A DNA stretch of 64,000 nucleotides from positions 619,545-683,544 of the forward strand of contig NW_027152196.1 of the NCBI RefSeq assembly GCF_004359215.1, written 5' to 3'. The notes under the pieces were generated by a model. The model searched no databases. It was not told the DNA's origin and saw only the letters and a list, made by a program, of their open reading frames with translations. Of this stretch, positions 43,860 through 54,992 are shown piece after piece. Position 1 is the stretch's first letter, and each line of letters starts with the position of its first letter. Position numbers and translations under genes: made by a program. This DNA comes from Bremia lactucae. Its lineage: Eukaryota > Oomycota > Peronosporomycetes > Peronosporales > Peronosporaceae.

Positions 43860-44952
43860 TTGGATGAAGTGTAGGAGCTAATACACTTGATCTAATAGCG
43901 CCGCCGAAGTTAAATTTAGGGATGACTCAATTGCCAACGCTTGAACCGAAACGGTTCTTGCGTGTTCTGCGTAGTAGCAAAGTCAATCAGATCCGCGTAC
44001 TTGTCACAGATTACAACTACGTGGTCGGCAAAATATTTCATGAGAACGAACGGGTTCTTAGAAGCTCATCGATGGACGAAAGTGTCCTCGATGAGAATAC
44101 TTGGATTGATTTTTTTACGTGGTAATCCCAATCCTGGGAGTCTTCTAATACAAATCCTATAAATAAAGATTCGATCGAATTTAATGACATTTTCTGTGTT
44201 CGTACCGTGCAAGTTGCCAAAGTAAAAAGGCAATCGACAAAAAATCGACCGAATTCCAGGTTCGAAGTACTGTGTCATAAAACAATGGTCATTGCCTCGT
44301 GAAAAGTATTTCAATTGAAACATTATTTGCCGATCGCTTAGCAGCGAGCCATGTGAGGGAGTCAAACTACCCACATAGCTCCTCGAACTTATGTGTGCGT
44401 AAAGAAACAGGAGGGTGGCAGATTGTGTGCGTTTGACAAATTGAACGCTGCAACGGTATCAGCTCAAAGACGATATTACGAAAGACGTAATCATTGATGG
44501 TATGTCAAAGAGTACTATCTTCTCGTCAATGGATCTGATAGATGGATCCATAAAATCCTTATGCGAGAACATGATCCCGTTCACGCGGTAAGCCCCCAAG
44601 CGGAATGCTATGGGAGTGGCTAGTCATGCCACAGGGACTAAGAAATACCTGCGACATTTAACAGATGTGTAACCAATCTGTTGAGAACGGTGCAGGGTTT
44701 TGCACAGAGTCAATTTGACGATGTCTTCGTTCACAGAAGAACCATTAATGAAAAGTCAAACGTTAAAGTATATCGTACCCACGTTCGAAAGGTTCTTACA
44801 CTTATGCGTAAGCACACTTTCAATGCAAATCTCATGAAGTGTATATTCGCTGCAAGCGAAATACCACTTCTTAGTTGCATCGTGGGTAAACACGGTGTGC
44901 GCCCGGATCCAGAAAAGATCAAGGCCATCACCGATTGGCCTGTGCCAGTACA
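43860..44952 (+). pseudogene. Reverse transcriptase remnant (E10)
   Basis: The N-terminal block is at 43920-44290. The palm follows at 44500-45000: the open frame 44681-45079 has the catalytic box as QFDDVFVH, so both Asp are kept. It continues through KHTFNANLMKCIFAASEIPL and GKHGVRPDPEKIKAITDWPV. It then joins integrase directly at 44953. Stops upstream in the palm inactivate it. Confidence 0.85.
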
Positions 44953-45880
44953 TACGTGCTTGCGAAGTCTGTCAACAGGTGAAGCCCAGTATTTCATCCC
45001 TTGTTTCGTTATAACCTCTGCCTGTTCCGGCAGAATATTAGCAGTCTGTATCCATGGACTCCGTCTTCGGATTTCCTGAAGACGATTACAAGAATCATAG
45101 TATTCTTGTTGTTTATTCTTTAGCAAGATGTTATATCTTGATGCAGTCCCGGAGTCGACCGCAGCCAAAGGCTGTGTTCGTGTATTTGTTGACACGATAA
45201 TTCGACTCCATGGGTTACCTCGTAGACTGGTCTAAGATTGGACCCTCGATTCACGTCGGAATGTTGGCAAACAGTGTTTAAACACTTGGAACACAGTTGA
45301 AATTGTCAACTATTCATCATCCTGAAACAAATGGTCGGACGGAGCGTGCAAATCGTATCTTCGAAGAGCTAATTCGCGGATACGTCCACTCTTTTACGAG
45401 TTGAAGCGAGTTCTTGCCGATGGTATGTGAATGGCTTACGCCATTCACATACACCCACTTTGTTTGAGAGTGACTATTATTCAAGGGGGAGGGACTTGCT
45501 CGAGTAAAAAAACATCGAGCTCCTACTCATCACGCATTCGCACTAAAGTCAATGCGAAGAATACCTATGTTGATCGAATCAACATTGAAGTGGGTAAACT
45601 TAGCAATAGTGATGATGCTATTACTGACTTCAATAACGATGCTGAAATCCTCAGCATCGAAAACAACAAATACTAGTGAAAGCAATAATGCTCTCACTAA
45701 AGAGAAGAATGATATCTCCGCAGTGCAAACTGTCGCAATGAAGATAAAGACGAAATTGAGTAAGCAGGAGAATTCCTGCTGGCTACAGAAGAAGGGGTCC
45801 GTTTCGTACAATAGAATATTCCATCGCTGATGCGGTGGACTGACAGAAACGGAACCTGAGAAAAATTGGAGAGCAAACAT
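44953..45880 (+). pseudogene. Integrase remnant fused to RT (E10)
   Basis: After ITDWPVPV the sequence moves without a break to the integrase block 'RACEVCQQVKP' (44955-44990), so the RNase H and zinc domains are gone. The core has DFVFGFPEDD-type sequence at 45055-45085 and ETNGRTERANRIF at 45325-45365 (TDGQ changed to TNGR, Glu kept). The linker 45470-45880 is Asn/Ser-rich. Confidence 0.8.
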
Positions 45881-46099
45881 TCTTACAATAAGATTAGCAA
45901 CCTAGTTCTACTGTCTAAGGTAAACATGTAGTGACTAATGTGTGCAGTAATGAATACTGCCCAGGTAAATCGGCCTGTTCAGTGTACTGCATCGCCAACG
46001 CAATGCGTACATGATCTAGCTGCCCCGTAGTATGCTATGCATTTTACGTTTTATGTCGGGCTTCTGCGCCATACATCAGTACGAGTTTTATTTTCGATT

Positions 46100-46690
46100 C
46101 CGAATAACCGCGAATCACCCCGGAACGGTATTAAGCGTCTGCCAAAGCCTGATGGTCCCGAACTAAAAGCTTAACCATACGTCCAATCCCCTCCTCCAAG
46201 GTGAGAAGCTCGTTTTGAAGGGACTGACGTACTCTTTTGTTCGCAAGTTAATCAACCGCAACTTGCGCGCAGTATCTTAATTGCTCGCGAGAAACACTGT
46301 CGACCTTGGTCGCTAACTCGCGACGACGGGATTGTTCGTGATCAACATTTTTCTTTGAAAAAGGTCCTTAGGGAAATGATCTGCACCTAAAGACAACATG
46401 GACATGAGCCTTCCACGAGAGGCAAGGTTGTCCTGCCTTTCTAGACAAACGTGCAGCTTGTAGCATGCACGGATACGGTCCGATTTTTTGAATTGGTCAC
46501 GGAAAGCATCCAGTTTGTCAAGCAAGGCCTCGCGGCCTATGCTTTGCACATTCTGTACAGACGCTTCTCAAGCTTTAAACAAAGTAGTGACATCTTTTGC
46601 CCGCTGGCATGTGTATTTTCGATGCTGAAAAATGGCGTCGATGAAGAATCCCGTCTCGTCCTTACGAGGCTCGTGGAGCATTACTAGCCA
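46100..46690 (-). pseudogene. Antisense ORF (E10), middle and coiled-coil parts
   Basis: From 46690 downward on the minus strand: DETGFFIDAIFQHRKYTC, QRAKDVTTLFK, a stop, then IGREALLDKLDAFRDQFK and ACYKLHVCLERQDNLAS. After a frameshift come SREQLRYCAQVAVD, QSLQNELLTLEEGIGRMVK and LVRDHQALADA. The order and residues match E8 25600-27323, but without the chromodomain in between. It runs toward the integrase C-terminus of E10. Confidence 0.45.
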
Positions 46691-47295
46691 TTCCCAGAGC
46701 ATCCCGCTGGGAGTGCTCACTGCTGCGTACGATGTCCCGTTCACGCATAAGGACTTGATAAAATCCATCCATTTCCATGCGAATTGACTAAGACAAAGGC
46801 ACTCGGCATGAGATCGAGCTCTAACCGGGCTCGAAGTACCAGTGGCCACTGCTCGTGAACAAGTACTTGATCGATAAATTCTTTATTGATCGATTAAAAG
46901 CGGGCCATGTGAGGGAGTCAACCTATCCACATAGCTCTTCGACATTCTGTGTGCGAAAGGCCACATGAGGGTGACGGATAGTGCACGCGTTCAATAAACT
47001 GAACGCTGCAACAGTACCGAATCAAACGCCGATACCTAGAAAATACGTAATCATGGATGGCATGTTAAAGAGTACCATCTTTTCGTCTATGGATCTGAAC
47101 TGTTCCAGGATATACATCCCTGAGTTGAATTAAATCCTTGTATTAAAGATTTGTCTTAAGTGACTCCCACGATTGATAAGTATCTCTCTCAATCCGAGTC
47201 TTCACATCGAGGAAACTTTCGGATATCGATGAGCTGCTGAGAACCTGTTCGTTCTCTGCAAGAATTACCGCTGGCCGAATATCGGTTACGTATTC
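46691..47295. mobile_element. Shuffled family A/B RT fragments
   Basis: 46691-46790 minus (RT fingers), 46793-47098 plus (RT N-terminal block to FSSMDL), 47099-47295 minus (protease-RT linker). Three adjacent pieces of the same gene in alternating orientation. Confidence 0.75.
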
Positions 47296-47458
47296 GTCCG
47301 CGGATAAAGAAGATATAATAGTCTATATCCACCAATGGATAAGCTTTTTAGAATATTACATGTAAAGTAATATTCTCCAAATATTATCCACCTTTTAAAT
47401 AATATATTAATTAACAAACTTTAAGAGTAAACTTCATGTGACGATACACCCCGTTACA
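47296..47458 (-). repeat. LTR family A fragment (inverted)
   Basis: 5' third of a family A LTR on the minus strand, ending GATACACCCCGTTACA. Confidence 0.85.
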
Positions 47459-47757
47459 CAGGTGGCGTTGAAATGGTGCCCCAGCGGTTCATGGCCACTA
47501 TAGGGTGCATATGTATAAAAAGTTATGTAGCAAACATTTAATTGTCTGAATTCACCTTTCTTAAAAATAATAACAACCATTTATCATAATAAAATAATGA
47601 GCGTTTAGTAAACAAACAAGTCTCGTATGTATCCACGGACAAATCTGTGAATCGTGGTATTTCGGGTTCATGGGATTCTTGCGATATTTGCTCCTTAAAT
47701 GATGTCCGATAAGCCATATGATAACAGCAAAGAACAACGGCTTTTATGGAAGCCACG
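47459..47757 (-). repeat. Repeat R1, copy b (coding-like)
   Basis: Counterpart of 40435-40775. The minus-strand frame reads AYRTSFKEQISQESHEPEIP, then DLSVDTYETCLFTKRS. It is embedded between LTR fragments, as is copy a. Confidence 0.5.
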
Positions 47758-47999
47758 TACCCTCATACGTCACTCCCAATATTTGGTAATACTGACGCAA
47801 AAAAAGACATCAGTTCTATTGATAGGTTGATTTAAGTTTAAGTCAACCTCGACTATCGACAAAATGGTTGTTGCATACAGAAATACTCGATGACAAGTGC
47901 AATTGGAGTGATGTAACGGGGCATGTTTTGCTAGTAATGAAGGTGGGGTGCCTTGACTACTTCAAGTACGTGCAGAGGAAATTTCTGAGTAGCTTAGAT
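47758..47999 (-). repeat. LTR family B fragments (inverted)
   Basis: Pieces of the family B LTR on the minus strand: CCAATATTTGGTAATACTGA at 47780, and the terminal block from GATGTAACGGGGCATG at 47911. Confidence 0.7.
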
Positions 48000-48436
48000 G
48001 TAACGGGGTGTCCCGTTGCATACTATTAGAGGAATGAATAAATAAAGAAGTCAAAAAAATATTATCTCTATTCATTTTGACTTATATAGTTCCAGTATTA
48101 CCAAATTCAGTAATATCGATGCAACAAGTCATTAGTTTTATTGATTGGTTCACCGCTGATCGTTACAAGACACGAATGTGCGGTGTGCAAGGAGGCGCCA
48201 TACTTAGTTAGTTAGTTATATAACAAGTTCAGTAGTAGATATAAGATCGTTACGTAGGAAACTTAATACAGTTTTACTTTTCTCTTTTCTAAAGCCTTAG
48301 TCTAGACTTTAAAGCTAAAGACCCTTAGCCTCATTAGAAACCTTTCTCTTTACTTTGTGTACGTGAAGTTTCAAGGCACTGTAGCCAGTGTGAGGTTAAC
48401 TAGTACTGATCAGTACTAGTGAAAGGTGCTCGTTAC
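48000..48436 (+). repeat. LTR family B, shortened solo LTR
   Basis: TGTAACGGGGTGTCCCG to GCTCGTTACA, 437 bp, not followed by a primer-binding site. It faces an inverted family B LTR at 48437. Confidence 0.85.
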
Positions 48437-49125
48437 AGAAGAGGTCTTAGCTACTTAAGGAAATTCTAAGCCTTTTGTATAGGTTAATAGTAAAACTGTA
48501 TAAATATATATAAAGTTCCTACGTAACGATCTTCTATCTACTACGGACTTCATTTTATTTATCAAAAACTATATATGGCGCCTTCTTGCGCGACGCCTAA
48601 TCGTGTATTGTAACGATTCGCGGGGTTGATTTACATTTAAATGAACTAAACATAGAAATAATGTCCGGATCAGAAACGCCTGTGTCCCGAACGGCGGCCA
48701 TATTTTTATCTATGAGAAGAAATAAATAAAAAAGTACAAAATTATCTTTATTAATTTTGACTTAATAGATCCAATATTACCATTTTTGGTAATATTGACT
48801 TCATACGACATAGACGTTTTCGTTCCGGACAGAGACACGATTAATTGGCTAAATCTTGCTGTTTGTTTGGCTAAATCTCGGACATTTGATTGGCTACAGT
48901 AGAGCATCTCTCCCGATTAAGCTCCTCCCAATTATTTAACCACCTTTCCTTAGTTTAAGCCCCCTTTTATCCTTTACCTAGTTTCATCCTGTTTTCCCCT
49001 GAAAAAGAGGAGTTTCATTTTTTATACCTATAATTAACACCCTCCATATTTAGATCAAACTTACTACTTTCGATATTTTATTTACGAATACGGATCTACA
49101 TAAATTTCGACATTTATCCCGCCCC

Positions 49126-49461
49126 ATGTTTACATCCTTATTCAACTATAGAAATATGTCTCTCCAACCTCCTGTTTCTCTTGCTAGAATATTGTACTTC
49201 TTAAAGGATGGTATGCAGAAAGCCTTCAATGCGTTTGCCGCTCAGGAAGGATACAGAATTGTAACAAAAAGTTCTTACAGGCAACATAACGGAAAGCAGA
49301 AAGTGCAATTAAATGCGATCGCGGGGAAATTGTACCGGACTAATCATAATTTAGAGGAGGGAAGTAGGAAATGTAGATCAGCAAGCTCTTGCACTGGCTG
49401 TCCTTTTAAAAAGGTTGGCACGGAACATTTAGATAAAATAATTTTCCTTGTTGATCAATAG
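49126..49461 (+). pseudogene. MULE transposase, N-terminal DNA-binding region
   Basis: 111 open codons. Features resemble the FAR1/FLYWCH-type N-terminal zinc domain: GYRIVTKSSYRQHNGKQKVQ, then CRSASSCTGCPFKKVG with paired Cys. It ends at a stop; the following His-containing part (VEHGEHYHEASSHPTGHAVH) is in the next open segment from 49531, after a stop. A short unresolved intron near 49460-49510 (ending CTTGTAG) is possible. Confidence 0.65.
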
Positions 49462-49530
49462 AAATTTGAACATCTCTTTATGCATTTATTCATATTTTAT
49501 CTTGTAGATGACCGGCTAATGGAGTTTTAA

Positions 49531-50512
49531 GTCGAGCACGGGGAGCACTACCATGAAGCATCATCACATCCAACTGGTCACGCTGTTCACATGCGTCTGA
49601 CCGAAGACCAAGAGACGGCAGTGAAGGACTTGATCCAATCTGGAGGGCGAGTCCGAGAGATACAGACCCATTCGAGGTCCAAAGAAGATGATAATGACGT
49701 GACCAAGCAAAACTTTACAATGTTTGCCGGAAAGAAAAAAAACGATAAGTTGGATGAACGTACGCCAATGGATGCATTGATGGAGATCTTCAAAGATTTT
49801 TTTTTGAAATCGACGTAATCTTGGATAACAATGGCATTTGACCCACTTATTTGTCGCTCATCCGGAATTCATCCAAATGATGCGGCAATTTCACGAAGTT
49901 TTAATTTTGGAAGCAATGTACAAGACGAGCAGATGCCGATTTATTTTCCTTCATCTGGTTGGATTCACTAACCTCTATCCGTTGTTCTCCGCCGGCTTTG
50001 TTTTAATGAGGACAGAGGATGAGCCGTCCTACATCACGGTAATCATTGTATTCAAGGACCTCTTGAGCGGGAAGTCTATTCCACTGGCTTTCGTAGTTGA
50101 TCGGGAGATTGCTCTGATCAATGCATTGAAATCCAACTTATCAAACTCTGCATCCTCCTCTGTGATTGACATATTGCAAAGAATGTCCTGGCAAAATGCA
50201 AACCTTTGGTAGAAGAATATGAATGGAAAAAGTTTCGTAAGGAATGGCGTTTAGTAAGTCCATTGCACTTATCCACTTAATCGTCTAAGACCTATACCTC
50301 ATTTTATTTTATCCCTCTTTCAGGTTATGTATGCTGAAACCGAAACGGACTTCAATCAATTATGGAGAAAATCTCAAAACATTTTCAATAATGATAGTGG
50401 GACGGCAGCTCAATACCTCCAGACGTATGGAGCACGTCGGCATCGGTTTAGCGCATTATTGGGATTAACAGGTCGCCACGCAAGTTCAAGCTGTAAGAAA
50501 GTTGAAATCTAG
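49531..50512 (+). pseudogene. MULE transposase, catalytic region
   Basis: 49531-49818 carries HEASSHPTGHAVHMRLTEDQ and a helical stretch. 49838-50212 carries the MULE core: VLILEAMYKTSRCRF (the family's catalytic Asp-x-x-Tyr is here Glu-Ala-Met-Tyr), then LHLVGFTNLYPLFSAGFVLM and FVVDREIALINAL with the second Asp kept. A frameshift near 50180 leads to LAKCKPLVEEYEWKKF, and the frame then continues across an intron to MYAETETDFNQLW. Inactive by the first-Asp change and frameshifts. Confidence 0.8.
50254..50323 (+). other. Intron in the MULE transposase
   Basis: 70 bp from GTAAGTCC to a pyrimidine-rich TATCCCTCTTTCAG. Removing it joins FRKEWRL to VMYAETE in frame. Confidence 0.75.
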
Positions 50513-50529
50513 TTCGCAAACATTAAAAT

Positions 50530-51470
50530 TTCAATCGTTATAGTAAGGAAAGAACCTCACCTGACTGTGCACTTTCGTGAGCGCAGAGAACGACACCAGT
50601 CAATTCACATTTTAGAAGATCATACCCGAAAGCGTTGGCATGGCGAAGGGCAAGATTTTTCTTTGCTGATTTGGCAACTCCGACCGGTATTTGAGCATGA
50701 AACTTTCAATGGATCGTTGTATCTTCTCAGAGCATCCGAGTAAGTTTTTGATACTGTTTGGGAGAAAGCTTATTAACTGACTGTGGGCACCTTCTCATCG
50801 AGAGGTTGCAGTGTGTCCAAAATGGCGGATCTGGTTTGTCCATGCCTTAACAAATTTACTTGTGGGGGTCAAATTTGCAACACGTTGAAGTCTTCTTTAC
50901 GAACCCCGATTACGAGATCAGCTACGGAGTGGCCAACAACTTCAACTTTTGGAATTCGCAGAGCAGTGGCACCAATACAGACCCAATATCCCTCGTCTTC
51001 AGGCTGTCAAAAGTCCCGAGGGGAGTTTTGCCAGCTGTAATGGAATGAGTTGCTACCACTTTTAGGCACCCACCTTCCTGTCCAACAGCAGCAGCCAATT
51101 GTCGACGAACTGGAGACGCTCTATCGGAATACTCCCATAGTCATACAAGAAACGGAGCCGGTAAGAACACGAGGACGGCCACTTTCCTCAATTTCCGTGC
51201 CCCAAAACATTTCCACCCGTCGCGATGTTTCGGCATTCGAATATGTTTAGACTTTTCACAGATACACAGGCCACCTGTTTGTTGCGCTTGCGGTCAGCTG
51301 AACCACCGTCGCAACTCACGACTTTGTTCCCTTTCAGGACTGCCGGTCGAACAAGAACGGGGTGCAATATTACCAGCAGTTTCACCGGCAGTAGAAGCGA
51401 CGGACTCGAAACAGACATCCACAGTATTCCAATTAGAATAGAGTTAGAATGCATTGATTCTTTCATCTAG
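50530..51470 (+). pseudogene. MULE transposase, C-terminal region with zinc motifs
   Basis: 50550-50739 is open (HFRERRERHQSIHILEDH, LLIWQLRPVFEHETF). A second probable intron at 50740-50811 (GTAAGT to TTGCAG) joins LLRAS to DVSKMADLVCPCLNKFTC, a SWIM-like Cys cluster. 51170-51200 encodes RTRGRPLSS, an AT-hook-like stretch. 51280-51327, in another frame, encodes a zinc knuckle of the form CX2CX4HX6C (CCACGQLNHRRNSRLC). Frameshifts separate these parts. 51470-51690 has nothing recognised. Confidence 0.6.
50740..50811 (+). other. Probable second intron in the MULE transposase
   Basis: 72 bp, GTAAGTTT donor, TTAACTGAC branch-like sequence, TTGCAG acceptor. The frame is kept across it. Confidence 0.6.
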
Positions 51471-51828
51471 TATTTCATCCTTTCTGCATCAAAATAAAAG
51501 TGTTTCATCCTTTCCGTATCAAGAATAAAGCCTCTTGCTTTCTTTTTTACAATCTCCGGTTTTTGTCAATTTCGAAGGTTGCTCGGTTGTCTAATCGTGA
51601 GGTATGGCGATGTTAGTGCTGAGCGTATATTCCTACCCAGACGTTGACTAATTAAACGCTTTAATATAGCCAATCAAATAGCTTAGATTACGCCAATTAA
51701 TCGTGTCTGCGTCCGAAACGAAAATTTCTGTGTCCGGATCAAAAACGTCTGTGTCCCGAACGGCGGCCTAAAAATATTGATTATTCCTCTAAGGAAATAA
51801 TACTTTTGTAACCGGACACCCCGTTAAT

Positions 51829-51840
51829 CCCCCCCCTCTT
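51829..51840 (-). promoter_or_regulatory. Polypurine tract of family B element E15
   Basis: Minus strand AAGAGGGGGGGG directly next to the LTR end at 51828, the expected place for the plus-strand primer of an element running leftward. Confidence 0.65.
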
Positions 51841-51962
51841 AATTAAAGTCACAATAGTTACTGATGAAGAGTGACAGAGAATACTAGTGTAAATTAGTAT
51901 AACTGGTTATTATTTATAATTCCAATATTATTGCGTTATTGATTTATTATACTACAATTAGT

Positions 51963-52118
51963 TTGCGCATCGTATCAAAATCCATACGCGTTGCTTGCGA
52001 GGCCACAAAGCTGGCAGCTGCTCGGACCAGTGCAGCTGCTAGTAATGCAAGCGTTTCAGTAGAAGCTAATGCGTCTACTGCAGGGAATGTGTCACCTTCA
52101 ATTCCAATTAAAAGGTAA
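51963..52118 (+). pseudogene. Antisense ORF N-terminus (E15)
   Basis: Open frame IRVACEATKLAAARTSAAAS then NASVSVEANASTAGNVSP. It aligns without gaps to E14 (55841-56095) and in part to E8 (25630-25806). It lies 120 bp inside the polypurine tract, opposite in strand to the element. It is cut by a stop at 52116 and by the family A LTR at 52146. Confidence 0.5.
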
Positions 52119-52145
52119 CTGGTATAAGTCACCTGATAGTCCCAT

Positions 52146-52611
52146 TGTAACGGGGGTGTCGTTACATGAAATTAACACTTAAAATTTTTAATAAATATAT
52201 TATCTAAATGGTAGATAGTATTTGGAGAATATTACTTTACATGATAATATTCTAAAAGCATATCCATTGGTAGATAAAGACCATTATATCTACTTTCTCC
52301 GCGGTCCAGTCAGCGCTGGACGCGCGCAAAGAGAAAGACAGATAAGACTTTTATTACATGTTTTGTATTAGTTCAATTAAGTTAGTATTAAGTAGATAGA
52401 ATCAAAAGAACTTAATTATATGAATTACAGTATTTAATTAACCCTCTTTACAACTGTATTAACTTATTTAAGTTCTTCTGTGCAAGTGTTTAAAAAAAGT
52501 CTTCCTCTGCACGTACTTGTGTACGTGAAGTGACGTGAGGCACCACTCGCACTGAGGCAGTACAAAGTGGACTTCTACAGAAGCAGTACAAGTCATTAGT
52601 GCCCCGTTAAA
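52146..52611 (+). repeat. LTR family A, 5' LTR of E11
   Basis: TGTAACGGGGGTGTCG to CCCCGTTAAA, 466 bp, followed by the primer-binding site TGGTAGCACTT at 52614-52624. Confidence 0.9.
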
Positions 52612-53233
52612 CCTGGTAGCACTTTCTAGTCCGTCAAAGGACCACAGTTCCATCATCTAACATGGACATGTCAGATGATATGGAAATACGCATCACGTCT
52701 CACGTGATAGCTACTCCTTTCTAAGTGACATAGAAAGTAGTGCTGTCGATCGACCGTAAGGAACGCTGCCATCTTGACTATGCTGTCCGGATTGGACAGA
52801 GATGCCCTCCATTTAACCATCGCCAAGTTCATACAACATAAACTTGACGAGGCGAAGGAGAAGGTAGCCTTGTTAAATTGTCAAGGCTCTCAACAGTCAA
52901 AACTATTGAGGTTACAACAGGTACAGATCTTTTTAGCTGGGATGGCGCACACGCGTCATCGCGAAATCTTAAAGATTAACATCTCTAAGTATTGAGGAGT
53001 CGAAGAAGACTCCCTCTTAAGATGGTTTGTCGAGTTGGACGATGCTATAAAGGCTCGTCACATCGTCGACGAGCAAATGCAAGTCGCATTTGCTCAGTCA
53101 AACTTGGCAGGTTGTGCCAAACCTTGGGCACTAGGCTTCAAGTTGCGCGACCCATATGTCTTTGGGTCATTAGAGGTGGTTCAAACAGACGTCTGAACCG
53201 TCTAGGGCTGAGTTCAGAGCTCGATCAGAGCTT

Positions 53234-53761
53234 TTGAATCTCAAGCAAGGCAAGCGTGATGTTCAAGCATATGTCCAGCACATACGACTCTTAGCGAGTT
53301 GTATTACAAATAACCCAGTTCATGAACACACGATGATTACGGTGTTCATGCAATGTCTTATGGATGGTCCCGTAAAGATCCACCTGTTCCGCTTGGAACA
53401 AGATACGCTTGAAGAAGCAATATCCGTTGCGGAACAGGAGGACTTTAGCTTGAGACAGGCTCAAGCTAGTTCGTCATCATCTCGTCCTCCAAGACGACGC
53501 GAACTGGGAGGTCCAGAACCTGTGGACCTCTCCTATGTCGAAAGTGAGAAACCTCGTTTTTTGAACAACAAGCGATTACAAAAATGCAATCGCTGTCAAA
53601 TGTTAGGACACTACGCTCAGGAGTGTAGTGCTCCACGCCCAGTACCGAGAGGTACTGAACGTAATTATGGACTGAATGCCAATGGGCAACGGTCGCGGGT
53701 CCGACGCTATTGCGAATTCGCAACAGCGAGTTGGACCCCTAAAAAACAGTCGGGGCAGTAG
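53234..53761 (+). pseudogene. gag C-terminal half with zinc knuckle (E11)
   Basis: 175 open codons: capsid end (VQHIRLLASCITNNPVHEHT, LFRLEQDTLEEAISVAEQED), a Ser/Arg-rich spacer, and the zinc knuckle CNRCQMLGHYAQEC (CX2CX4HX4C). The first half of gag (52661-53230) is in several frames, with stops. The end abuts the protease in another frame. Confidence 0.85.
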
Positions 53762-53811
53762 GGGCGCAACGCCCTACTGATCCAGCAACCTCAAGAGAAT
53801 TTGCAAATCTC

Positions 53812-54453
53812 TTGACTAAAGTTGCTTCAGACACACAATCATTACGTGTCTCTGCACCTGATGATGAGGTATTCGTCATCACCTTGAAATTAAAAGTGAC
53901 AAATGATTTGTCACTTAGAGCCCAAGTGGACTGTGAAGCGTCAAATAACTTTATTCGTCGCCAGTCACTAGAAGGTAGTAGGCTCAAATATATTGAGCGC
54001 GACATCCCTCTAACGGGGATGACGGTGCGTCTAGCGACAGGCGCATCGATAACAGTAATGAAAGGCGAAGGGATACTTCACAACACCTTAAAGAATTTCC
54101 AGTACGATGATGATTTTTTCGTACTGGATATGGATGAAAAACTTGATGTCATCCTAGGTTTACTTTGGCTCAGGAAATATGACCCAAGAATCAGCAGGCA
54201 GCATCGATCCGTAAAGATGCCTGCCACTTGTTTATCAGATGACTATCTGATGAACGTCTTGAAGCGTCGACAAGCGTGTGGATATACTACGAGTGAGTGC
54301 GATGGCCTCACTTGTGGTATGGTCGTTCGTACGACTGCACAAGATCACAGTGTGATTACTAACCACCCTCTGGAGTCAGCTTCCGGTGGCTGTGAGGCAC
54401 ACGCAGCGCCGAAGGTCCACCACTCGAAGGGGGTCGAGTGGATTGAGACATGA
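53812..54453 (+). pseudogene. Aspartic protease (E11)
   Basis: Open for 213 codons. The active-site block is VDCEASNNFIRRQSL: the Gly after Asp-Cys is Glu, which should abolish activity. VRLATGASITVM and LDVILGLLWLRKYDP follow (LPWL changed to LLWL). A Cys/His-containing tail leads into the linker. Confidence 0.85.
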
Positions 54454-54720
54454 ATGTACGCCTGGCGGAGACATTCAAGGAGTGAACGGTTGCCTCAAAG
54501 GGACAACACGATGATCCTAGGTCGAGCAGAGAGTCGACCGTGGAGGACCCGACTGTGATAGCGCAATCACAGTCGGAAGACGTTGAGGGAAGAAGTCCCC
54601 ACGTACTTGAGGAGAAATCTCCTCAAATAGTAAATGCTGAAGTGACTAGACTTACTTCAGCATGCCGAGGGATCAATCCCTCGGTAGCCTGTAGATAAAT
54701 CCCAGGAAGAAACCGAGACA

Positions 54721-54963
54721 TTGAATGTCTTGGTTAATGACGGATCAGGAGTAGGCGCTTATACTCTTGATCTGTATGAACCTCCGAAGTTAACTTCGGA
54801 GATAACTCAATTCCCAACCCTAGAACTCAAGCGGTTCTTGAGAGATCTGCATAGTTGTAAAATCAAGCAGATCTGCGTACTCGTCACCGATGACGATTAC
54901 GTGACCGATATTCGGTCAGCGGGAATTTTGCAGAGAGCGAACGGGTTCTCAGCAGCTCTTTGA
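54721..54963 (+). pseudogene. Protease-RT linker (E11)
   Basis: Reads EPPKLTSEITQFPTLELKRF and CKIKQICVLVTDDDYVTDIR, then a frameshift before the NERVLSSS-type block. The same frameshift is present in E12 at 59880-59919. Confidence 0.7.
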
Positions 54964-54992
54964 TGGACGAAAGTGTCCTCGATATGAAGACT

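Larger units (their letters stand above)
42026..46120 (+). mobile_element. Family B Ty3/gypsy element E10, internal region
   Basis: Gag, protease, RT, then integrase with RNase H deleted, linker, integrase C-terminus. It is followed by an antisense ORF on the minus strand. No 3' LTR is attached; shuffled RT fragments follow at 46691. Confidence 0.8.
48664..51768 (+). mobile_element. MULE-type DNA transposon with inverted left tip
   Basis: Terminal inverted repeats: the right end 51690-51768 (…TGTCCCGAACGGCGGCC) matches, as reverse complement, the left side 48812-48860 (CGTTCCGGACAGAGACACG). The outer 36 bp of the left repeat are found inverted at 48664-48699. The 9 bp TAAAAATAT follow the right end (51769-51777), and their reverse complement ATATTTTTA follows the inverted tip (48700-48708), consistent with a 9-bp target duplication. 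Inside lies a broken transposase with introns. Confidence 0.8.
48437..51828 (-). repeat. LTR family B, 3' LTR of E15, split by a MULE
   Basis: Minus-strand LTR in three parts: 48437-48663, an inverted middle part 48709-48811, and 51778-51828 ending GACACCCCGTTA. Everything between is the MULE. A polypurine tract and antisense ORF follow outward, so this is the 3' LTR of a minus-strand family B element. Confidence 0.75.
52612..54992 (+). mobile_element. Family A Ty3/gypsy element E11, gag to RT start
   Basis: Gag, protease and the protease-RT linker, closely matching E12 (57563-59960) over about 1.7 kb, including a shared frameshift before the RT start. The sequence stops at a single N (54993), after which unrelated family B LTR begins. 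Confidence 0.85.

Noticed and set aside
48664..48699. Orphan right end of a second MULE copy
   Set aside because: It is better explained as the inverted outer tip of the left terminal repeat, because inversion of the whole block also restores the LTR and the 9-bp flank.
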